Positions 25,049 through 36,226 of a DNA stretch of 40,997 bases are shown one piece after another. The stretch's first letter is position 1. Every line of letters begins with the position of its first letter. The translations under genes were made by a program, and so were the position numbers. The notes under the pieces were generated by a model. The model made no database searches and was not told where the DNA came from. It was given only the letters and a program-made list of their open reading frames with translations. This DNA is from Actinomycetes bacterium (GTDB lineage Bacteria; Actinomycetota; Acidimicrobiia; Acidimicrobiales; Acidimicrobiaceae), in assembly GCA_021850605.1 (NCBI GenBank), contig JAJZLQ010000124.1, positions 1 through 40,997 of the forward strand, written 5' to 3'.

Positions 25049-26914
25049 GTGGCAAGGCAGATTCAGAGGCGCGATGCCAGTTCGGCGCAGAACGCCCTCG
25101 AGCGGGCTATTCCTCACAACTTGGAGGCCGAGGAGTCGCTTCTGGGGGCGATGCTCCTGTCAAGGGATGCGATCGCCGACGCGCTCGAGTTCTGCCAGGC
25201 CGCCGACTTTTACAAGCCATCACATTCGGCGGTCTTCGAGGCACTGACAGAACTCCATTCCCGGGGCGACTCGGTCGACCCGGTCAGCGTCTCCGAGGAG
25301 CTTCGCAGGCGCGACACCTACGATCTGGTGGGCGGCACGGCCGCGCTGCTGGAGCTGCAGGCCAACACACCCGCGGTGGCGAGCGCCGCGCGCTACGCGC
25401 GGATCGTGGAGGAGTACTCGCTGCTGCGCAAGCTGATCAAGGTCGCCGGCGAGATCTCCGAGCTTGCCTACTCCGTCCCGGAGAACGTGGGGGCCGTACT
25501 CGATCTGGCGGAATCCCTCATCTTCGAAGTTTCCCAGCGCAAGTCGACCGATTCGCTGGTTTCCATCAAGGAAGTCCTGCTTCGCACTTTGGACGACCTG
25601 CAGGCCCAATATGAGAACCCCGACAACGTCACCGGCATCAGTACCGGTTATTTCGAGCTCGATGAGATCCTCTCGGGCATGCAGCGCTCGGCGTTGATTA
25701 TCGTTGGTGCCCGCCCGGGAATGGGCAAGACCTCTTTCGCACTCGGGATAGCCACCCACGTGGCAAGCCGGTCCAACCTGCCCGTGCTGGTTTTCTCGCT
25801 GGAGATGAGCCATTTGGAGTTGACCCAGCGCATACTCGCTTCCGAGGCTCGCGTCGACTCGCGCAAGATGCGTACCGGCAACCTCTCCGAGGAGGATTGG
25901 AGCCGCATATCCCGCGCTCTGGGTAACTTGGCGGAGGCGCCGATCTACATCGACGACAATGCCCACGTCACCATTCTCGACATTCGCGCCAAGGCGCGCA
26001 GGCTGAAGGCGGCAACGGGCGGCCTAGGCCTGGTCATCGTCGATTACCTTCAGCTGATGTCGGGGGGCTACCGTTCCGAGTCGAGGCAGATGGAGGTCTC
26101 GGAGATATCGCGAGGCCTTAAGCTGCTGGCGCGCGAACTCGACGTGCCTGTGCTGGCTCTTTCCCAGCTCTCGCGAAACCTGGAGATGCGCTCCGACAAG
26201 CGTCCGGCACTGGCCGACCTGCGTGAATCGGGCTGCCTCGCCGGCTCCTCGCAGATCACCGTGGACGCCGATGGCAACACCGTAAGCATTGATGCCCTGT
26301 GGCGCTTCTTCGGCCATCCCGGTATGGAGCTTGTGGCCATGGACACCGAGGGCCGGATGGTTCCCGGGCGTGTTCGCGACGTCCGCTTTTCCGGCTCCAA
26401 GCCTCTCTACCGACTGCGCCTCGAGTCGGGTCTGAGTGTGGATGCCACCCCCAATCATCGCTTCTACACCCGGCGTGGATGGAAGATGCTCTGGCAGCTG
26501 AACACCGCTGATGAGCTGGCGGTTCATACGCCCGCCAGAGTGGGCGGCCGTGCCGCGTTTGCGGCCGCAGCTTCTGTCGCGCCTGCCTGTGGTGGCAGCC
26601 CCGATGAGCGCGCCGGCTTCGAGGGAGTGGTGTCGGCGGAGTTTATCGGCTGGGGACCGACCTTCGATATTACGGTGGAAGAGCACCAGAGCTTTGTCGC
26701 CAACGGTATCGTCGTGCACAACAGCCTCGAGCAGGATGCGGATGTGGTGATGTTCATCTACCGCGACGAGGCCTACAACGCCGAGACGATGGACAAAGGG
26801 ATCGCGGAGATCCTGGTTTCCAAGCATCGCAACGGACCCACGGGCGTAGCCCGCCTCTCCTTCCTGGAGACCTATACCAAGTTCGCCAATATGGCACGCT
26901 CCCACGGGGGCTGA
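25049..26914 (+). CDS. dnaB: Replicative DNA helicase DnaB interrupted by a mini-intein
   Basis: A 621-codon ORF. The extein has the N-terminal primase-binding domain (PHNLEAEESLLGAML), the RecA-like motor with Walker A GARPGMGKTS, VIVDYLQLMSG and LALSQLSRNLE, and the C-terminal SKHRNGPTG. At residue 396 the helicase sequence breaks off after DLRESG and resumes at residue 559 with SLEQDADVVMF. Removing residues 396-558 leaves a normal 458-residue DnaB. The start is GTG 25049 with GGGGGAG upstream. dnaB next to rplI is the same order as in mycobacteria. Confidence 0.96.
   Translation: MARQIQRRDASSAQNALERAIPHNLEAEESLLGAMLLSRDAIADALEFCQAADFYKPSHSAVFEALTELHSRGDSVDPVSVSEELRRRDTYDLVGGTAALLELQANTPAVASAARYARIVEEYSLLRKLIKVAGEISELAYSVPENVGAVLDLAESLIFEVSQRKSTDSLVSIKEVLLRTLDDLQAQYENPDNVTGISTGYFELDEILSGMQRSALIIVGARPGMGKTSFALGIATHVASRSNLPVLVFSLEMSHLELTQRILASEARVDSRKMRTGNLSEEDWSRISRALGNLAEAPIYIDDNAHVTILDIRAKARRLKAATGGLGLVIVDYLQLMSGGYRSESRQMEVSEISRGLKLLARELDVPVLALSQLSRNLEMRSDKRPALADLRESGCLAGSSQITVDADGNTVSIDALWRFFGHPGMELVAMDTEGRMVPGRVRDVRFSGSKPLYRLRLESGLSVDATPNHRFYTRRGWKMLWQLNTADELAVHTPARVGGRAAFAAAASVAPACGGSPDERAGFEGVVSAEFIGWGPTFDITVEEHQSFVANGIVVHNSLEQDADVVMFIYRDEAYNAETMDKGIAEILVSKHRNGPTGVARLSFLETYTKFANMARSHGG
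26234..26722 (+). mobile_element. DnaB mini-intein, no homing endonuclease
   Basis: A 163-residue in-frame protein-splicing element. It starts with Cys1 (CLAGSSQITV, block A), has block B with the Thr-x-x-His type motif (SVDATPNHRFYTRRGW), block F (FDITVEEHQSFVANG) and ends VVHN with Ser as the +1 residue, so every splicing residue is in place. Between blocks B and F there are only some 60 residues, Ala/Gly-rich, with no LAGLIDADG motif, so the endonuclease has been lost. The insertion point after DLRESG is a known DnaB intein site also used in cyanobacteria and Rhodothermus. Confidence 0.95.
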
Positions 26915-27123
26915 CAACGCGCGGGCCGGCAGTGGCCGGGGCATGCCGATGCCGCTAGAAGGCGGAAACCAAGCACGTTAGCCGTTTGCGATGCTATTCT
27001 CGCGGCGCCGGCCATTCGCCCTTGCTCGAGCTATTACCGCTGAAGCGGCCCGGGGCCGCGGCTGCATGCGACAGTTGCGGGCCTTGCCGGCCCCGAGCGG
27101 AGCCAGAAGGGGTGGTGGCAAAG
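26915..27123. other. Intergenic region dnaB to flavoprotein
   Basis: No gene seen. The ORF track runs an upstream extension of the next gene through here (CDSCGPC), but it has no ribosome binding site and no family support. Confidence 0.4.
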
Positions 27124-29082
27124 ATGAAGAGGCTGTTCGAGCCGCTTGCGATCGGCCCGGTAACCATAAAGAACAGGATCTTTTCATCGGGACACGACAC
27201 GGTGATGGCCCGAGACGGGTTGGTAACCGATCAGCTGGTTGCATACCACCGTGCACGGGCCGAGGGTGGTGCAGGCCTGATCGTGATGCAGGTGTCCGGG
27301 GTCCATTCGAGTGCGCGATACACCTCGCACGTGTTGATGGCGACTGACGACTCGTGCATTTCCGGCTATGCGAAGGTGGCTGCCGCAGTGCACCCGAGTG
27401 GCTGCAAGCTTTTCGGACAACTCTTTCACCCCGGCCGCGAAGTGATGGAGTCACCCGACGGATCCATGCCCGTGGCCTGGAGCGCATCCGCAGTCCCCAA
27501 CGAGCGCTTCAGAGTGACGCCCCGCGAACTGGACGAGGCGACCATCGCCGAGATCATTGCGGGGTACGCCGGGGCCGCGCTGCGCATGCAGGCAGGTGGC
27601 CTCGACGGGGTGGAGATCGTTGCCAGCCATGGCTACCTCCCCGCCCAGTTCCTCAATTCCTCGGTCAATCAGCGCTCAGACGGGTACGGAGGCGAATTCG
27701 GTAATCGCCTGCGCTTCCTACGGGAGACACTCGAGGCGGTCAAGGGCGCCGTTGGGCCCGGCATGGCGGTGGGCATGCGCATCTCCGGGGACGAGCTCGA
27801 CCCGGCCGGCCTCGTGGAGGACGATGCCCTCGCCGCATGCGGGGAGCTCGACCGGTTGGGGCTGACCGACTATGTGAGCGTTACGGTGGGGACCTCCGCA
27901 AGCCTGTCTGGCTCCGACCATATCGCCCCCCCGATGGACTATCCGGTTGGTTATACGGCCGCCTACGCGGCCAAAGTAAAGCAGGTTGTCAAAGTCCCGG
28001 TCCTGGTGGCCGGGAGAATCAACCAGCCCCAGGACGCAGCTCGGATCATCGAGCAAGGGAGTGCCGATGCCTGTGCGATGACCAGGGCCCTGATCTGTGA
28101 CCCAGAGATGCCCGCCAAGGTGATTGGAGGCCGTGAACAGGAGATACGCGCCTGTATCGCCTGCAATCAGGCGTGTATCGGCCATTTCCACGCCGGATAC
28201 CCGATCTCGTGCATCCAACATCCCGAGACCGGCCGGGAGCTCCTCTACGGCAGAGTTCAAAAGGCGGTGCGAGCTCGTACGGTCGTGGTTGTAGGTGGTG
28301 GGCCGGCAGGTTTGAAGGCAGCGGCGGTGGCCGCGGAGCGAGGCCATGCCGTGACTCTCTTCGAGGCACAAAGCCGCCTCGGGGGTCAGGTAAGGCTGGC
28401 GTCGGCCTTACCTGACAGGGAGGAGTTCGGCGGTGCGATCGACAATCTTTACTCGGAGGCGTCGCGGTCGGGCGTGATCTTCGAGCTTCGCCATTCGGTC
28501 ACCGCGGCCAAAGTCAGGCAGATGGCGCCCGATGCGGTCATCGTCGCGACCGGCGCCCAGCCCAGGGTACCGGTGCTGGAGACGGTGGGAATGCCGGCGG
28601 TGAGCAATGCCTGGGCGGTGATCTCGGCGCCCGGAAGGTTGAAGCCACGAGGGCGGACCGTGGTCGCCGATTGGCGGGCGGACTGGGTCGGCATCGGTAC
28701 CGCCCGTATGTTGGCCGCCAACGGGCATTCGGTGGTTTTGGCTGTGAGTGGCTACGCGCCAGGGGAGTCCCTGCAGCAGTACGTGCGCGATTCGATGGTG
28801 GGGTCCCTTTATCGCCAGCACATCGAGATCATGCCACTGGTGCGGATCGTCGGCGTTGACGAGGACAGCGTCTACCTGCAGCATGTCCTGACCGGGGAGC
28901 CGGTGATCATCGAGGAGGCGTACAATCTCGTCCTCGCCCAAGGGAGCCTTCCCGTGGACGACCTTCTTCGTGAGCTCACCGCGGACGGGAGCCTGGTGGT
29001 GACGGGAGTAGGGGACTGCCTCGCGCCGCGCACCGTGGAGGAGGCGGTGCTCGAGGGCCTGAAGGCGGCCTGGACGATCTGA
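27124..29082 (+). CDS. FadH/old yellow enzyme family FMN-FAD-FeS oxidoreductase
   Basis: A 652-residue enzyme with a three-part layout as in 2,4-dienoyl-CoA reductase. The N-terminal OYE barrel (LFEPLAIGPVTIKNR, DGVEIVASHGYLPAQFLN) binds FMN. The cluster motif CIACNQACIGHFHAGYPISC binds one [4Fe-4S]. The C-terminal part has an FAD fold (VVVVGGGPAGLKAAAVAAERG) and an NAD(P) domain. It reduces an activated C=C bond with NAD(P)H; the substrate cannot be assigned. It also resembles the OYE-family enzymes linked to mycofactocin, but no mft genes are in the window. ATG 27124 is the best start by family match. Confidence 0.85.
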   Translation: MKRLFEPLAIGPVTIKNRIFSSGHDTVMARDGLVTDQLVAYHRARAEGGAGLIVMQVSGVHSSARYTSHVLMATDDSCISGYAKVAAAVHPSGCKLFGQLFHPGREVMESPDGSMPVAWSASAVPNERFRVTPRELDEATIAEIIAGYAGAALRMQAGGLDGVEIVASHGYLPAQFLNSSVNQRSDGYGGEFGNRLRFLRETLEAVKGAVGPGMAVGMRISGDELDPAGLVEDDALAACGELDRLGLTDYVSVTVGTSASLSGSDHIAPPMDYPVGYTAAYAAKVKQVVKVPVLVAGRINQPQDAARIIEQGSADACAMTRALICDPEMPAKVIGGREQEIRACIACNQACIGHFHAGYPISCIQHPETGRELLYGRVQKAVRARTVVVVGGGPAGLKAAAVAAERGHAVTLFEAQSRLGGQVRLASALPDREEFGGAIDNLYSEASRSGVIFELRHSVTAAKVRQMAPDAVIVATGAQPRVPVLETVGMPAVSNAWAVISAPGRLKPRGRTVVADWRADWVGIGTARMLAANGHSVVLAVSGYAPGESLQQYVRDSMVGSLYRQHIEIMPLVRIVGVDEDSVYLQHVLTGEPVIIEEAYNLVLAQGSLPVDDLLRELTADGSLVVTGVGDCLAPRTVEEAVLEGLKAAWTI

Positions 29083-29207
29083 GGCTGCGGGCCTCTTCGA
29101 ACGAAACGCATTCCGCCCCAATAGCCTTGTAAGCAAAGCATTCAATTGCCGCCGGTCGTGTACCAATGCGGTTCGCGCTCCGGCGTCTTCACGGATAGGA
29201 GCGATAT

Positions 29208-30188
29208 ATGGAGATGCGCAGACTTGGCCATGATGGTCCCGAGGTGTCGGCAATCGGCCTCGGCTGCATGGGGATGAGCGAGTTCTACGGCCCGTATCAG
29301 GAGGCGGACGGCATCGCCCTCATCAACCAGGCGCTCGACCGGGGAGTGAACTTCCTCGACACCGCCGACATGTATGGACCTTTCAAGAACGAGGTGCTGG
29401 TCGGGAAAGCGATCTCGTCACGGCGCTCGGAGGTCTTCCTGGCCACCAAGTTCGGCAATGTACGCGGCGAGAATCGTGAGTTCCTGGGTATCAATGGCTC
29501 GCCGGAGTACGTGCGCAACGCGTGCGAGGCTTCGCTCAAGCGGCTTGGCATTGAGACGATCGATCTCTACTACCAGCACCGTGTGGACACCCGCGTGCCC
29601 ATCGAGGAGACCGTTGGGGCAATGGCGGAGCTGGTCCGAGAGGGCAAGGTCCGTTATCTCGGGCTATCCGAGGCCTCGGCGGCCACCATACGGCGTGCTC
29701 ACGCCGTGCACCCGATAACCGCGCTCCAGACCGAGTACTCGCTGTGGACTCGAGACCCGGAGGACGGCGTCCTCGAGACGACTCGGGAGCTCGGCATCGG
29801 TTTCGTCGCCTACTCGCCGCTCGGGCGCGGCTTTCTGACCGGGGCGATCCGCACCATCGACGACCTGGACCCGACCGACACGCGTCGCAACCATCCTCGC
29901 TTCAAGGAAGGAAACTTCGAAGGTAACCTTCGTCTGGTCGACGCGGTACACCAAGTGGCGGCGGAGAAGGGCGCGACCCCCGCCCAGCTCGCCTTGGCCT
30001 GGATACTCTCACGCGGCGACGACGTGGTGCCCATCCCTGGGACCCGCAAGCTGGCGCGACTGGAGGAGAACCTCGGGGCGCTCTCGGTCAAGCTTGGCGC
30101 TGAGGACCTGGCGAGGATCGAGGCGGCGTTTCCCAAGGGTGCCACCGCCGGAGATCGCTACCCCGATATGTCCACCGTCAACCGCTAG
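29208..30188 (+). CDS. Aldo/keto reductase
   Basis: A 326-residue NADPH-dependent reductase of the AKR13/YakC-like group. The catalytic tetrad is visible: Asp and Tyr in FLDTADMYG, Lys in LATKFG and His in [19 protein letters not shown] opens the barrel, and the cofactor loop [13 protein letters not shown] is near the C-terminus. It reduces aldehydes or ketones in the cytoplasm; the substrate is not known. ATG 29208 has GGAG six bases upstream. Two stem-loops follow it. Confidence 0.92.
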   Translation: MEMRRLGHDGPEVSAIGLGCMGMSEFYGPYQEADGIALINQALDRGVNFLDTADMYGPFKNEVLVGKAISSRRSEVFLATKFGNVRGENREFLGINGSPEYVRNACEASLKRLGIETIDLYYQHRVDTRVPIEETVGAMAELVREGKVRYLGLSEASAATIRRAHAVHPITALQTEYSLWTRDPEDGVLETTRELGIGFVAYSPLGRGFLTGAIRTIDDLDPTDTRRNHPRFKEGNFEGNLRLVDAVHQVAAEKGATPAQLALAWILSRGDDVVPIPGTRKLARLEENLGALSVKLGAEDLARIEAAFPKGATAGDRYPDMSTVNR

Positions 30189-30204
30189 CCCCCGGCTTGG
30201 CCAG

Positions 30205-30254
30205 GCCTTGGGGGCGGGCAGCCTTTGCTCGACGACATCGACCGCCCCCAAGGC
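30205..30254. terminator. Stem-loop after the aldo/keto reductase
   Basis: GCCTTGGGGGCGG (30205-30217) and CCGCCCCCAAGGC (30242-30254) form a perfect 13-base inverted repeat with a 24-base loop, 16 bases after the stop codon. No T-tract follows. Confidence 0.5.
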
Positions 30255-30272
30255 ACACGCGCGGCGCGCTTT

Positions 30273-30299
30273 CCGGGGCTCCGTCTCAAGGAGCCCCGG
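30273..30299. terminator. Second stem-loop before the EAL-HDOD gene
   Basis: CCGGGGCTCC and GGAGCCCCGG form a perfect 10-base stem with a 7-base loop. It lies about 70 bases upstream of the next start codon. No T-tract; it may be part of a double terminator or a leader structure. Confidence 0.45.
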
Positions 30300-30367
30300 C
30301 GCCATGTCGATAGTGCCTGCAACGTGCCGTTTAGTGCGGCCCAGACCATAAAGGGAGAGCCGCCGGG

Positions 30368-31621
30368 ATGAGCTCCGAGGCACTGCTGGCACGGCAACCT
30401 ATTTTTGACCAGCGCCTCGAAGTCGTGGGATATGAACTGCTCTTTCGTGGCGCGCTCCATGGTCTTGAACCACATGCCGCTCAAGATGGCGATCTCATGA
30501 CAGCCCAGCTCATGGTGGACGCCTTCATCCTGGGAATCGACCGCCTGGCCGGCCGTAAGAAGCTTTTCATCAACGCGGATCGCCGCATTCTCACCGGTGC
30601 GGTACCCATTGTCTTTCCCCCGGAGAAGACGGTTGTGGAAGTCCTGCGCCCTCTGGGCCTTGACGACGAGGCCCGTGCCGGGGTGCAGGCCCTGGCCGAG
30701 GCGGGCTACGCCATTGCCCTCGACGGCTTCAGCTGGTTCGAGGGCGCAGAGGAGCTCCTGAAGCTGGCCGTCTACGTCAAGATCGATGTCCGTGCCCACG
30801 GGCTCGAGGAGATCGAGGACGTCCTGGGGCGCGTGCGCGCCGTCGGAGTCAAGTCGGTGGCCCTGAAGGTGGAGACCTGGGACGAGCTGGAGAGGTTCAC
30901 CGAGCTGGGCTTCGACCTATTCCAGGGGTATGTTCTTTCCCGGCCGCAGATTATTTCCGAGAAGACGCTCGTGCCCTCGCAAGTGACCAACTTGCGCCTT
31001 GCCGCCGAGCTGGCCGATAGCGACGGCTCCTTCGAGAACGTCGTCGAACTGGTGCGAATCGATCCCGCGCTCGGCCTCAGGGTACTGCAGGCAGCCAGCG
31101 AAGGACCGGAAAGGGGGCTGCGCCGCAATGTCCGAACCCTTAACGACGCGCTGGTGATGTTGGGGTGGCGCAGGCTGCAGAGCTGGGTGAGCCTAATGCT
31201 CCTCGTCGAGCCGAGAACAATGTCGTCGGAGCAGGTTTCCACCGCCCTGATACGGGCGCGCCTGTGCGAGCTGCTTGCCTTGCAGCTGGATCCGGCGATG
31301 GCGAATGCCGCCTACCTGACCGGCCTTTTGGCGAGCATGGATCTTCTCTTGGGCGTGCCGGTGGAGAGCGTGATAACCAACCTGGACCTGGCCCCGGAGA
31401 TCACCACCGCGGTGGTGGGCCTGGAGGGCAAGTTGGGCCAAGTGCTAGCCGAGGCGGAGTTCCTGCAGCTGGGCATCGGCGACTTGGGCGATGGAGGCGA
31501 TTTCGATTCGCCCGCGGTCCAAGCCGCCTACCTGGATGCCGTCCATTGGGGTGACGAGATGACCCGCGCACTTCTGAGCACCGGGGACCAGCAGGAGCGG
31601 CAGCCCCCGGGCCCCTTTTAG
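30368..31621 (+). CDS. EAL-HDOD signalling protein (YuxH type)
   Basis: A 417-residue protein with an N-terminal EAL-like domain (about 1-200) and a C-terminal HDOD domain (about 200-400). The EAL part opens ARQPIFDQRLEVVGYELLFRG and ends LFQGYVLSRP, as in the YuxH group; several metal-binding positions of active phosphodiesterases look changed (for example FINADRRIL), so cyclic-di-GMP hydrolysis is unlikely and binding is uncertain. The HDOD part has LVRIDPALGLRVLQAAS and DALVMLGWRRLQSWVSL. A role in signalling is inferred from family. Confidence 0.88.
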   Translation: MSSEALLARQPIFDQRLEVVGYELLFRGALHGLEPHAAQDGDLMTAQLMVDAFILGIDRLAGRKKLFINADRRILTGAVPIVFPPEKTVVEVLRPLGLDDEARAGVQALAEAGYAIALDGFSWFEGAEELLKLAVYVKIDVRAHGLEEIEDVLGRVRAVGVKSVALKVETWDELERFTELGFDLFQGYVLSRPQIISEKTLVPSQVTNLRLAAELADSDGSFENVVELVRIDPALGLRVLQAASEGPERGLRRNVRTLNDALVMLGWRRLQSWVSLMLLVEPRTMSSEQVSTALIRARLCELLALQLDPAMANAAYLTGLLASMDLLLGVPVESVITNLDLAPEITTAVVGLEGKLGQVLAEAEFLQLGIGDLGDGGDFDSPAVQAAYLDAVHWGDEMTRALLSTGDQQERQPPGPF

Positions 31622-31700
31622 GGCGCATCGCCTCCTGCTGCCCGTGTTGTGGCCGAGCCACCACCCGGCTGGTCAGTTGTGGGAAGCTTGGGCGGGATTG

Positions 31701-31736
31701 GCCGGAAGGGCGGAGTTGTACCCTTGCCCTTCCGGC
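31701..31736. terminator. Bidirectional hairpin between convergent genes
   Basis: GCCGGAAGGGC (31701-31711) and GCCCTTCCGGC (31726-31736) make a perfect 11-base stem with a 14-base loop between the EAL-HDOD gene and the permease. No strong T-tail on either side. Confidence 0.6.
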
Positions 31737-31748
31737 TTCCTCGAGGGG

Positions 31749-33239
31749 CTATTCGTCCGCGACGATGGAACCGACGCGATCCGCTAGGCCTGGATCCCTG
31801 CGCACCAGGGAGATCGAGTAGAGAACCGCGACGACCAGGATTACCAGCGCAATGTAGGGGTACCAGCTATACGGTGCCGGCTGGCCCGGCTTGGCGAGGT
31901 AGTAGATCGGGACCACGATGGCGATAGCGCCGAGTATGGGCAGGACGCCGTGGCGGATGCCGGAGAACTCGTCCGGCCTGTACTTCCGGTAATAGAAGGG
32001 CAGGGCGAGGTTCGCAAAAAGGTAGACCAACAGGACCAGGATGGTACCCATGGTCGAAGACTCGGCGAAGAAGTTGACCGGGTCCATCGTCTTGCCGCCA
32101 AGGATATTTGAGATGGCCCAGCCGAGGATGATGACCAGCGAAATGCCGACGAAGAGCAGAATCGCGTTCATCGGCGTCTTGCGCTTGGCGTGCACCTCCC
32201 CGATCCAGGCCGGGAGCAGGCCCTCGCGACCGGCATTGAACACCAGGCGGGCCTGGGAGTTGGTCCCCGCGATCAGGGCTCCCAGCGTTGAGGTCATGCC
32301 GGCGAGGTACGCGAAGAACGCGGCCGCGCCCAGCACCCCTTGCGCCACGGTGATGAAGGGAATGGCCGCGTTGCCGAGCTTGGTGACGTTGTCGTTGAAG
32401 CCGCTCACAGTTGCATAGGCGAAGACGATGTAGGAGACCACCATGATGGCGATCGAGGCGAAGACCGCCTTGGGCACGTTGCGCCGCGGGTTGTCGGTCT
32501 CCTCGGCCAGCGCCGCCGAATTCTCCCAGCCGATGAAGAGGTAGATGGCGAGGGGGAAGCCCTGGGCGAGGCCGGTGAAGCCGTTCTTGATGTTGCCGGG
32601 GTTGAAGGGTGCCAGCGAGAGATGGCCGCCATTCTTTATCAGGGAGGCCACTGAGACTATCACCAGGACCAGCATCTCGAAGGCGAAGAAGAAGCCCGCG
32701 ATCTTGGTGGAAAGCGCTACGCCCCTGATCATCATTGCCACGGCGGCCAGGGCGAATATGGCGGTGAAGATGCCCCAGGGAATGTTCACGTTCAGATAGT
32801 GCTGCAGGGTGATCGCGAAGAAGCCTCCGGAGATGACGATGACGGAGGCCATGGCGATCATGTATCCGGCTCCGGCGATAAGTGCGGTTGACACCGCGCT
32901 TGTCGGGCCGAACGACTTGCCGATGAAGGTGATGAAGCCGCCTGTCGAAGGCTGGGCGCGCGAGAACTCGGCCAGGGTGTTGCCAAGGAAGGCGATGGCG
33001 ATACCGGCGGCAAGGATGGTCAGGGGCGAGGCGATACCTGCCGTGATGGCCAGGAAACCAAAGCCGAAGTAAAAGCTCATGGCCGGGCCGATGTTCGCCA
33101 TCGTTGCCGCGGCGATATCGGTGATACTCAGGATGCCGCGGTGCAGGCGATGGTCCGGGCCGTGCAACGGCGCATGTGGCGCCTTCGATTCCGCGAGCGG
33201 CAGCTCAGGATCCGATGGTGGTGAGAAGTCGGGTGACAA
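31749..33239 (-). CDS. APC-family amino acid permease
   Basis: A 496-residue transporter with about twelve hydrophobic segments after a 45-residue hydrophilic N-terminus. Motifs of the APC superfamily are present: ITDIAAATMANIGPAMS in helix 1, and the helix 6-7 stretch FIGWENSAALAEETDNPRRNVPKAV, the family signature. It probably imports an amino acid by proton or sodium symport. Same-strand placement after acnA and putA suggests proline or a related amino acid, but the substrate is not encoded in the motifs. The start is TTG 33239 with AAAGGA upstream. Confidence 0.88.
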   Translation of the reverse strand: MSPDFSPPSDPELPLAESKAPHAPLHGPDHRLHRGILSITDIAAATMANIGPAMSFYFGFGFLAITAGIASPLTILAAGIAIAFLGNTLAEFSRAQPSTGGFITFIGKSFGPTSAVSTALIAGAGYMIAMASVIVISGGFFAITLQHYLNVNIPWGIFTAIFALAAVAMMIRGVALSTKIAGFFFAFEMLVLVIVSVASLIKNGGHLSLAPFNPGNIKNGFTGLAQGFPLAIYLFIGWENSAALAEETDNPRRNVPKAVFASIAIMVVSYIVFAYATVSGFNDNVTKLGNAAIPFITVAQGVLGAAAFFAYLAGMTSTLGALIAGTNSQARLVFNAGREGLLPAWIGEVHAKRKTPMNAILLFVGISLVIILGWAISNILGGKTMDPVNFFAESSTMGTILVLLVYLFANLALPFYYRKYRPDEFSGIRHGVLPILGAIAIVVPIYYLAKPGQPAPYSWYPYIALVILVVAVLYSISLVRRDPGLADRVGSIVADE

Positions 33240-33405
33240 CTAGGTCCTTTCATGGAAAGATGTCCGCAAAATGCTCCAGTGCGGGTGGAGCATGATTGAC
33301 GAATCTACTTCTTTGTTACCCAAAGGTGCCAGGGAGGAAACGGATTCCGAAGCGGACATTCGGTTCCGAAGGATAAGTGAAGGTGTTGCTTTTGTGGACA
33401 TTAAC
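33240..33405. other. Intergenic region between acnA terminator and permease
   Basis: No gene seen. The short plus-strand ORF here has no family signal. It should contain the permease promoter on the minus strand, which I cannot place. Confidence 0.35.
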
Positions 33406-33448
33406 AACGAAACGGCTCCCGGTCACAAGGGCCAGGAGCCGTTTCGTT
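33406..33448 (-). terminator. Terminator of acnA
   Basis: AACGAAACGGCTCC (33406-33419) and GGAGCCGTTTCGTT (33435-33448) form a perfect 14-base stem with a 15-base loop. Read on the minus strand it follows the acnA stop and runs into GTTAATG, a weak T-tail. Confidence 0.8.
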
Positions 33449-33463
33449 TGACAACTGTTGTCA
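33449..33463. repeat. 15-base palindrome after the acnA stop
   Basis: TGACAAC-T-GTTGTCA is a perfect 7-base dyad around one central base, sitting between the acnA stop codon and its terminator. It looks more like a protein-binding site than an RNA hairpin because the loop is a single base. Confidence 0.45.
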
Positions 33464-33467
33464 GAGG

Positions 33468-36140
<2,673 letters not shown>

Positions 36141-36226
36141 CGCACGTTTCCTTTCTCGATTCCCCAATCGTAGCCAAGGGCCCCGAAAGCGTGCTAATCG
36201 CGTGTGGCGCGGCCCTGCATGGCCGA

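Noticed and set aside
24976-25614. 212-codon plus-strand ORF overlapping the dnaB start
   Set aside because: Wrong frame of dnaB; begins inside the rplI terminator.
26986-27123. N-terminal extension of the flavoprotein with CDSCGPC
   Set aside because: The family starts at MKRLFEPL; the extension has no ribosome binding site and no homology that I recognise, so the Cys pair is taken as chance.
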